Under the pieces are notes generated by a model, which was not told the DNA's origin, ran no database searches, and saw nothing but the letters and a program-made list of their open reading frames with translations. From NCBI GenBank assembly GCA_902782875.1, contig CACZPE010000049.1, forward strand, positions 1 through 20,753: a stretch of 20,753 nucleotides of DNA, read 5' to 3'. The translations under genes were made by a program, and so were the position numbers. The stretch comes from an uncultured Ruminococcus sp. (GTDB taxonomy: Bacteria > Bacillota_A > Clostridia > Oscillospirales > Ruminococcaceae). Position 1 is the first letter of the stretch; each line of letters begins with the position of its first letter. Below are positions 14,787-20,753 of the stretch, piece by piece.

Positions 14787-15146
14787 ATGGTACCTGGTGA
14801 ATTTATTGCAGGCAGTCCGGAAGTCACGATAAATGAGGGCTATGCCGTAAAAAGCATAAAAGTTACGAATACCGGCGACAGACCAATTCAGGTCGGCTCA
14901 CACTTCCACTTCTTTGAGGCAAACAAATATCTCTCGTTTGACCGCAGTGAAGCCTACGGCTTCAGGCTCGACATCCCATCGGGCACGGCTGTGAGATTTG
15001 AACCCGGAGATACCAAAGAGGTTCAGCTGGTGGAGATATCTGGCAACAGGCGTATAAGAGGACTCAATTCACTGACTGATGCACAGATCAATGCGGTTAC
15101 TCTGAAGACCTCGCTTAAAAAAGCGGAGCTGAAAAATTTTATATAA
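14787..15146 (+). CDS. ureB: Urease subunit beta
   Basis: The 119-residue beta chain of urease. Family blocks are [37 protein letters not shown] (seen here from about residue 24 to 53, with IKVTNTG), [21 protein letters not shown] and the C-terminal region. The start at 14787 is chosen because AAGGAGG lies directly ahead and family homology begins with MVPGE; the longer frame from 14730 runs inside ureA. UreB binds UreC and frames the active site. Slightly longer than the usual 100-110 residues owing to the C-terminal tail. Confidence 0.97.
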   Translation: MVPGEFIAGSPEVTINEGYAVKSIKVTNTGDRPIQVGSHFHFFEANKYLSFDRSEAYGFRLDIPSGTAVRFEPGDTKEVQLVEISGNRRIRGLNSLTDAQINAVTLKTSLKKAELKNFI

Positions 15147-15161
15147 AGAAGGGCTGCTCAC

Positions 15162-16880
15162 ATGAAAAAGATCGACAAAAATGATTATATATCCATGTAC
15201 GGACCTACTGTCGGCGACAAGGTGCGGCTTGGAGATACAGACCTTTTCATCGAGGTGGAAAAGGACTATACGGTATACGGTGATGAGATGAAATTCGGCG
15301 GAGGTAAGACCATCCGTGACGGCATGGGACAGAAATCCGATATCACCAATGCGGGCGGAGCCCTCGATACCCTTATCACAAATGCGCTGATACTCGATTA
15401 CTGGGGCGTTGTAAAGGCGGATATCGGAATAAAGGACGGAAAGATCGCAGGTATAGGTAAAGCAGGCAATCCCGACATTATGGACGGCATATCCCCTGAT
15501 CTTGTAGTAGGCGCAGGCACGGAAGTCATCGCCGGCGAGGGCATGATCGTGACCGCAGGCGGTATAGACACACACGTTCACTATATCTGCCCGCAGCAGG
15601 TGGAGACATCCCTTTATTCGGGTATGACCACGATGATAGGAGGCGGTACAGGCCCCGCAGTAGGAACATTTGCAACGACCTGTACACCCGGTGAATTCAA
15701 TATCCACCGCATGCTTGAAGCAGCAGAGGAATTCCCTATGAACTTCGGTTTTTTCGGCAAGGCAAACTGCTCCTCCGAAGCACCGCTCATCGAACAGATA
15801 GAAGCAGGCGCGGTAGGGCTGAAGCTTCATGAAGACTGGGGTTCAACTCCTGCTGCCATTGATACAAGTCTCAGGGTAGCAGATGAGTATGATGTACAGA
15901 TCACGATACACACAGATACGCTAAATGAAGCAGGCTACTTTGAGTCCACAAGAGATGCCATCGCAGGCAGAGCGATACATACATATCATACCGAGGGTGC
16001 AGGCGGCGGTCACGCACCTGATATCATCAAAGCCGCAGCGCTCCCGAATGTGATGCCGTCATCTACCAGCCCCACGATGCCCTTTGCCAAAAACACGATA
16101 GATGAGCATCTTGATATGATCATGGTATGTCATCATCTCGATCCCAATCTGCCCGAGGATCTTGCCTTTGCAAAATCGAGGATACGCTACGGCACGCTTG
16201 CAGCCGAGGATATCCTTCATGATATGGGTGCCATATCCATCCTCAATTCAGATTCCCAGGCAATGGGACGCCCTGCCGAGGTCATCACCCGCGCATGGCA
16301 GTGTGCCGACAAGATGAAAAAGCAGCGCGGTCAGCTTCCCGAAGCAGCAGGCGTAGACAACGACAATTTCCGTGCAAGACGCTATGTTGCAAAGTATACG
16401 ATAAATCCTGCTATCGCGCACGGTGTATCCGAGTATATAGGCTCCATCGAAAAGGGAAAGATCGCAGATATTGTTCTGTGGGACCCGAGATTTTTCGGAG
16501 TAAAGCCCGATATGATAATCAAGGGCGGTTTTGTTGCAGCGGCGAAGATGGGTGATGCGAATGCATCCATCCCCACGCCTGAGCCTGTTATCCTCAAAAG
16601 GATGTGGGGCTCATTCGGCAAGGCAAGGAGCACGACCTGCACCACTTTTGTAAGCAAGGCCGCATATCAGCAGGGTATAAAGAAAAAACTCGGCCTTGAG
16701 AAAAATGTCCTGCCTGTAAAGAACTGCAGGAATGTGGGCAAAAAGGATATGATACTCAATGATGCAACACCGCAGATAGAAGTCGATCCCGAGACATATA
16801 TGGTAAAGATCGACGGCGTTCAGGTAGACAGTCAGCCCTCCGAGACGCTGCCCCTGTGCAGAAGATATTATCTGTTCTGA
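15162..16880 (+). CDS. ureC: Urease subunit alpha (catalytic)
   Basis: The 572-residue catalytic chain, full length. All nickel-site residues are present: H138 and H140 in GGIDTHVH, the carbamylated lysine K221 in [10 protein letters not shown]250 in [11 protein letters not shown]276 and D364 in [10 protein letters not shown]. The flap Cys323 and catalytic His324 are in MVCHHLDP. Numbers are offset by +4 from Klebsiella UreC. It ends [10 protein letters not shown], the normal C-terminus. It is the last gene of the operon: a strong terminator follows 10 bases after the stop. No ureD, ureE, ureF or ureG follows, although metal insertion normally needs them. Confidence 0.98.
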   Translation: MKKIDKNDYISMYGPTVGDKVRLGDTDLFIEVEKDYTVYGDEMKFGGGKTIRDGMGQKSDITNAGGALDTLITNALILDYWGVVKADIGIKDGKIAGIGKAGNPDIMDGISPDLVVGAGTEVIAGEGMIVTAGGIDTHVHYICPQQVETSLYSGMTTMIGGGTGPAVGTFATTCTPGEFNIHRMLEAAEEFPMNFGFFGKANCSSEAPLIEQIEAGAVGLKLHEDWGSTPAAIDTSLRVADEYDVQITIHTDTLNEAGYFESTRDAIAGRAIHTYHTEGAGGGHAPDIIKAAALPNVMPSSTSPTMPFAKNTIDEHLDMIMVCHHLDPNLPEDLAFAKSRIRYGTLAAEDILHDMGAISILNSDSQAMGRPAEVITRAWQCADKMKKQRGQLPEAAGVDNDNFRARRYVAKYTINPAIAHGVSEYIGSIEKGKIADIVLWDPRFFGVKPDMIIKGGFVAAAKMGDANASIPTPEPVILKRMWGSFGKARSTTCTTFVSKAAYQQGIKKKLGLEKNVLPVKNCRNVGKKDMILNDATPQIEVDPETYMVKIDGVQVDSQPSETLPLCRRYYLF

Positions 16881-16890
16881 TAAGCTATAC

Positions 16891-16919
16891 CGGCACTGTC
16901 ATATGGCAGTGCCGTTTTT
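16891..16919 (+). terminator. Terminator of the urt-amiF-ure operon
   Basis: CGGCACTGTC, loop ATAT, GGCAGTGCCG (one G-T pair) followed by TTTTTG, 10 bases after the ureC stop. A standard rho-independent terminator. Its 3' arm and T-run are nearly repeated at 17041-17054. Confidence 0.88.
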
Positions 16920-16982
16920 GATGCAGGATACTCTGATGCCGCAGATCCATACCGCCTGCCTGAATAAATCCTCAGCCTGATA

Positions 16983-17012
16983 TTGACAAAACGGACGGAT
17001 ATATGATATAAT
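16983..17012 (+). promoter_or_regulatory. Consensus sigma-A promoter of the dikinase-like/RelA-SpoT operon
   Basis: A perfect TTGACA (16983-16988) and a perfect TATAAT (17007-17012) separated by 18 bases. This is the best promoter in the window. Predicted start point is near 17019, about 66 bases before the start codon. Confidence 0.8.
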
Positions 17013-17025
17013 AATGCAGATGGCA

Positions 17026-17054
17026 ACGGCGCTGATCATTCAGTGCCGTTTTTT
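17026..17054 (+). terminator. Terminator-like hairpin in the leader, just after the promoter
   Basis: ACGGCGCTGA, loop TCAT, TCAGTGCCGT (one G-T pair), followed by TTTTTT. It starts only about seven bases after the predicted start point, so transcripts would either stop at about 35 bases or read through. It may be an attenuator or a second terminator for the upstream operon. Confidence 0.65.
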
Positions 17055-17084
17055 GCATAAAGATATGTGACAGGGGGCGATATT

Positions 17085-19664
17085 ATGTCTGACAGGATAC
17101 TGTCGGGTATTCCCGAAATGGATACTGCGCTTGACAGCCTGAGACTCGGCGACAATGTGGTGTGGAGAGTATCCGGGCTTTCGCAGTTCAGGCTGTTTAT
17201 GGAGCCGTATATAGATCAGGCGGTAAAGGACGGCAGAAATATCATATATATGCGCTTTGCGAGCCATGAACCGCTCATAACAGACCGCCCCGGCATAAAA
17301 ACAGTTGAGATACCGCTTTCCCACCGCTTTGAAACATTCACGGTGGATATACATAACATCATCGAGCAGGCGGGCAGAGAGGCGTTCTATGTGTTTGACT
17401 GCCTTTCAGAGCTGCAGGCGGCATGGGCGACCGACCTCATGATGGGCAATTTTTTCAGGGTCACCTGCCCGTTCCTGTTTGAGCTTGATACCGTTGCCTA
17501 TTTCCCGATAATACGCGGCAAGCATTCCGTACACGCGATAAACAAGATACTTGATACCACACAGCTTTTCATTGATGTATACTCCGACAGCAAAAACGTG
17601 TATGTGCGCCCCGAAAAGGTATGGAAGCGAAATTCGGACACGATGTTCCTGCCCCATACCTATGAGCCCGATAACGGTAACTTCCGCCCGGTGCTCGACG
17701 GAGTGAAATCGAGCCGCTTCTATCAGGCTCTCGGACTGGCACAGCGTTCTGCCGAGGAACAGTATGCCGATTCCTGGGACACCTTCTTTAACCGCACAAA
17801 GCTTTTGTATGAAAGCGGAGCGGATGTATCGGAAAACTGCGGCAGGATGTGCAACATCATGATGACGCGCGATGAAAAAATGCGCAGAATGGTGAAAAAG
17901 CATTTCAGGCCGGAGGATTATTTTGCCGTGCGTGATCATATGATAGGCACGGGCATGGTCGGCGGAAAATCCTGCGGTATGCTCCTTGCAAGAGCGATAA
18001 TCCGCAATAACGCAGCTGATATAAACGACGTGCTTGAGCCTCATGATTCGTTTTATGTGGGTTCTGATGTGTACTATACCTACATCGTTGATAACAACTT
18101 CTGGGATATCCGTGTCAGACAGCGCACCGACGAGGGATATTTCTCCCTTGCGGATGAATTTGCGAATAGACTGAAAAGCGGTACATTTGCGCCTGAGATG
18201 CGCGAGCAGTTTATGCGTATAATCGAGTACTACGGCAGAGACCCCTATATCGTCCGTTCGAGCAGTATCCTTGAGGACGGCTTCGGGAACGCTTTTGCGG
18301 GGAAATATGATTCTGTTTTCTGCGTGGACAGAGGAACTCCCGAGGAGAGGCTTTGGGAATTTGAGAATGCGGTAAAGACCGTATACGCAAGTACTATGAG
18401 CCTCTCAGCGCTCGATTACAGAAAGAGGCGCGGGCTTGACAAGCGCGATGAGCAGATGGCGCTGCTTGTCCAGCGCGTTTCAGGCTCCCATTACGGCTCA
18501 TACTATATGCCCTGTGCGGCAGGTGTAGGCTATTCCTACAGTCCTTACCGCATAATGAAAAGCTCCGATCCCTCTGCGGGTATGCTCCGCCTTGTTATGG
18601 GGCTCGGTACATCTGCGGTGGACCGCACCGAGGGCTCGTATCCGCGCATCGTGAATCTTGACATGCCCGAAAGGTCCTCTTATTCATCCTCTGCCGACAA
18701 GCACAGGTTCTCACAGGGGAATATAGAGGTGATAAACACCGCAGGCCAGAGCCTTGAGCAGCTGCCATTCTACAGGATAGAGCCCGTGATACCTTCGTAT
18801 CTTGACAGGCTGCTACTTGAGCACGATTTTGATACAGAAAGCAGACTGCGTGATATGGGACGCAGACAGGAAGTGAAGTTCATATCCTGCAAGGGCCTTG
18901 TGGAAAACAAGGTGCTTATGGAGCAGATGAAACGGATGCTGCATATAATACAGGAAGAATACGAATATCCCGTCGATACAGAGTTTACCATAAATATCTC
19001 CGACAGCGGCGAATACTCGATAGATCTGCTGCAATGCCGTCCGCTGCAGGTGAACAAAAGCACATCAGGCACAGCCGTGCCTGATAATATCCCTGAAGCG
19101 GATATACTGCTTCACTGCAAGGGTGCATCAACGGGTATGTCAAAGGCTGAAAAGCTTGATATGATAGTATATGTTGATCCTGTTATGTACTATGAAATGC
19201 CTTACAGCAGAAAATCCTCGGTGGCATCTCTTATCGGCAGGATAAACTGGTATTACCGCGACAAGGGAAGATCACTTATGCTGATAGTCCCCGGCCGTGT
19301 GGGCACATCGTCGCCGGAGCTGGGCGTACCGACAGCCTTTTCGGATATAAGCACATTTTCTGTAATATGCGAGGTCGAGGAGACAAAGGCAGGATACAAC
19401 CCCGAGCTTTCCTACGGCAGCCATATCTTTCAGGACCTTGTTGAGGCAGATATACTTTATACCGCAGTATTCACCGACAGCAGGACTATCCGCTATGCAC
19501 CCGGGAAGCTTGATGATATACACAGCATCACAGACCAATTTGAGGGTGGAGAGGGGCTTTCGGATATTGTAAAGGTGTATGATGTGAGCGGCGCAGACTG
19601 CAGTATATATCACGATATAGCAAATGAAGAGCTTATGATAACTTTGACATCCGCAGGAGAATGA
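17085..19664 (+). CDS. PPDK-type ATP-grasp protein with degenerate KaiC/RecA-like N-terminal domain
   Basis: An 859-residue protein. Residues 1-190 look like a KaiC/RecA fold (SGIPEMDTALDSLRLGD, NIIYMRFA, FYVFDCLSEL), but the P-loop is absent (VVWRVSGLSQFRL). Residues about 285-656 match the ATP-binding domain of pyruvate phosphate dikinase/PEP synthase: GTGMVGGKSCGML at 288-300, YIVRSSSILEDGFGNAFAGKYDS at 388-410, and LLQCRPLQ at 648-655. The C-terminal part has GRVGTSSPELGVPTAFSDIS and no phospho-histidine swivel or PEP/pyruvate barrel. It therefore probably phosphorylates or adenylates something other than pyruvate; the substrate is unknown. The start follows AGGGGGCGATATT; an in-frame ATG at 17067 has no such site. 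The alarmone-synthetase-like gene follows after two bases. Confidence 0.82.
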   Translation: MSDRILSGIPEMDTALDSLRLGDNVVWRVSGLSQFRLFMEPYIDQAVKDGRNIIYMRFASHEPLITDRPGIKTVEIPLSHRFETFTVDIHNIIEQAGREAFYVFDCLSELQAAWATDLMMGNFFRVTCPFLFELDTVAYFPIIRGKHSVHAINKILDTTQLFIDVYSDSKNVYVRPEKVWKRNSDTMFLPHTYEPDNGNFRPVLDGVKSSRFYQALGLAQRSAEEQYADSWDTFFNRTKLLYESGADVSENCGRMCNIMMTRDEKMRRMVKKHFRPEDYFAVRDHMIGTGMVGGKSCGMLLARAIIRNNAADINDVLEPHDSFYVGSDVYYTYIVDNNFWDIRVRQRTDEGYFSLADEFANRLKSGTFAPEMREQFMRIIEYYGRDPYIVRSSSILEDGFGNAFAGKYDSVFCVDRGTPEERLWEFENAVKTVYASTMSLSALDYRKRRGLDKRDEQMALLVQRVSGSHYGSYYMPCAAGVGYSYSPYRIMKSSDPSAGMLRLVMGLGTSAVDRTEGSYPRIVNLDMPERSSYSSSADKHRFSQGNIEVINTAGQSLEQLPFYRIEPVIPSYLDRLLLEHDFDTESRLRDMGRRQEVKFISCKGLVENKVLMEQMKRMLHIIQEEYEYPVDTEFTINISDSGEYSIDLLQCRPLQVNKSTSGTAVPDNIPEADILLHCKGASTGMSKAEKLDMIVYVDPVMYYEMPYSRKSSVASLIGRINWYYRDKGRSLMLIVPGRVGTSSPELGVPTAFSDISTFSVICEVEETKAGYNPELSYGSHIFQDLVEADILYTAVFTDSRTIRYAPGKLDDIHSITDQFEGGEGLSDIVKVYDVSGADCSIYHDIANEELMITLTSAGE

Positions 19665-19666
19665 AT

Positions 19667-20656
19667 ATGATAACACTCAATGACTATCTGTATTCAGGTG
19701 ATACGGTGCTGAAAATTCTGATACAGTATTCGTCTGACCTGAAAGACACGGCAATAACCACACATAACCCCATAGACCTTGCTCACAGCAATTTCCTTAT
19801 ACAGATAATCGAACTGCTTGAGCACAATGACTTCCTTACCTCACAGTCCCAGAGGATAAAGGAATTCTACAAGTATATGACGCAGAAGTATCCCTTCCTT
19901 GCTTTCACATTCAAGGGCAGGATAAAATCGCTCATACGCGCCGAGGAAAAATTCAACGGATATATACTTGAATATATATACGACTATTTCAGAGCCAACG
20001 GCAGATATCCCAGCGAAGCGGAGATCAAGAATAATCTGATCTGCTTTCGTGATCTTATAGCCTACAGGATAGTGCTCTCACTGCCCTTATGTCATGTAAA
20101 GCAGGGAGAAGATGCCGCAGTACAGGAAACGGAATATCTGTATGAGATAGCAGATGCCCTGCCTGAATTCCTTGAGGAAAGAGGTTTTACGGCAGAATTG
20201 TCGGGGCTTTCTGAGCAGAACACATCTGACAGGCTTTCAGAAAACAATCGCTCTTATTACAGGGATTATGTGGCCTTTCCACGTCCGTCGGGCTATCAGT
20301 CGCTGCACATAACATTTTATGACAATCTTGCAAGATGCTATACCGAAGTGCAGCTCAGGACAAAGGATATGGATGATCTTGCGGAAATAGGCACGGCAAA
20401 TCATTTCGGCTATGAGAAGCAGCAGGAGGAAAGCCGTTCAAAGAGGGACATAATCCTCGAAGGCGAATGCAGATACTTCGATGAAGCATATGAGAGATTC
20501 ACAAGGCTTCAGGCGCTTGATCTGTCAAAAGTAAATGTGAATATGTTCAGAGCTTTCAGCAATCAGCTCATCAATGACGGCTGCGGACTGTTCAGAGGGC
20601 GGCAGATTTTGCCCTTTGAGCATCTGTCAAGATTCCAGAATGATCTGATAGATTAG
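19667..20656 (+). CDS. RelA/SpoT synthetase-domain protein
   Basis: A 329-residue protein with a (p)ppGpp-synthetase-type nucleotidyltransferase domain at about 80-252. Motifs present are FKGRIKSLIRAEEKF at 82-96, FRDLIAYRIVL at 127-137 (metal ligand D129), DYVAFPRPSGYQSLHITF at 200-217, and TEVQLRTKDMDDLAEIGTANHFGYE at 226-250 (E227, E240, H246). There is no HD hydrolase, TGS or ACT domain, so it is not a long RelA/Rel. It is larger than RelQ/RelP, with extra helices at both ends. ATG 19667 is preferred over 19661 because AGGAGA touches the latter. The tight link to the ATP-grasp gene implies joint function. Whether the product is pppGpp, ppApp, or a tRNA/RNA pyrophosphate is not decidable from sequence. 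Confidence 0.85.
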   Translation: MITLNDYLYSGDTVLKILIQYSSDLKDTAITTHNPIDLAHSNFLIQIIELLEHNDFLTSQSQRIKEFYKYMTQKYPFLAFTFKGRIKSLIRAEEKFNGYILEYIYDYFRANGRYPSEAEIKNNLICFRDLIAYRIVLSLPLCHVKQGEDAAVQETEYLYEIADALPEFLEERGFTAELSGLSEQNTSDRLSENNRSYYRDYVAFPRPSGYQSLHITFYDNLARCYTEVQLRTKDMDDLAEIGTANHFGYEKQQEESRSKRDIILEGECRYFDEAYERFTRLQALDLSKVNVNMFRAFSNQLINDGCGLFRGRQILPFEHLSRFQNDLID

Positions 20657-20667
20657 CAGGTATAATA

Positions 20668-20753
20668 ATGCTCTCTTTGGGAAAAAGTTTAAAAACGACG
20701 TGTATCCCGTGTGTAACGCTGCGTGTTGATAATAATACGGAAGCGAAAGATTG
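20668..20753 (+). CDS. Possible start of another gene, cut by the window edge
   Basis: An ATG 11 bases after the RelA/SpoT-domain stop opens a frame that stays open to the edge, beginning MLSLGKSLKTTCIPC. A weak AGCAGG site overlaps the previous stop codon. If real it would be a third member of the module. It is too short to identify, and open frames of this length occur by chance. Confidence 0.35.
   Translation, partial: MLSLGKSLKTTCIPCVTLRVDNNTEAKD

Noticed and set aside
15069..15830. Long - strand reading frame of 253 codons opposite ureB/ureC
   Set aside because: It lies wholly opposite two certain genes, is Cys- and His-rich in the manner of shadow frames, and has no ribosome site or recognisable motif.
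17406..18044. Long - strand reading frame of 212 codons opposite the ATP-grasp gene
   Set aside because: It is opposite a conserved domain-bearing gene in the mirror of its codon pattern, with no family resemblance.
1..20753. CRISPR array, tRNA or rRNA genes
   Set aside because: No regularly spaced direct repeats and no clover-leaf or ribosomal sequence were seen on either strand.

Overview
The window looks like chromosomal DNA of an anaerobic low-to-mid-GC Firmicute of the Clostridia, most likely a Ruminococcus-type rumen or gut bacterium. This rests on the BceAB-type exporter, strong AGGAGG ribosome sites, UPF0340 and PPOX proteins, NifI-type P-II proteins, a urt urea transporter and urease. 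Genus is inferred from gene content and codon style only; no ribosomal gene is present to confirm it.

Layout. (1) 1-2330, + strand: end of an ABC ATPase gene and its ten-helix permease (BceAB-like), closed by a strong terminator. (2) 2342-4640, - strand: a likely three-gene operon, YcaQ-like winged-helix protein, then UPF0340/YwlG-like protein, then PPOX-fold protein. (3) 4640-5326: no intact gene; a decayed - strand gene that resembles a recombinase C-terminus, plus two hairpins. (4) 5327-6379, - strand: a receiver/AraC-type response regulator. (5) 6380-6914: a dense divergent control region with two promoters, two copies of the palindrome ATGCAAG-N14-CTTGCAT, a third palindrome and several leader hairpins. 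(6) 6915-16880, + strand: one long nitrogen-scavenging operon, urtABCDE, two NifI-like P-II genes, formamidase amiF, a cytosolic parvulin-type prolyl isomerase, and ureABC, ending in a clear terminator. (7) 16983-20656, + strand: a consensus promoter followed at once by a terminator-like hairpin, then a protein with a degenerate KaiC/RecA-like domain plus a PPDK-type ATP-grasp domain, then a RelA/SpoT-type alarmone synthetase-domain protein; a further reading frame runs off the end.

How the genes work together. The main operon imports urea (and perhaps short amides), hydrolyses urea with urease and formamide with AmiF, and so delivers ammonia. The two P-II proteins probably report nitrogen state to the transporter or to glutamine synthetase. 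The divergent regulator is the obvious candidate to activate urtA and control itself through the paired palindromes. Nickel-insertion genes (ureD/E/F/G) are not in the window and must be supplied from elsewhere. The last module, an ATP-grasp dikinase-like protein tied to an alarmone-synthetase domain, is the least explained part of the window.
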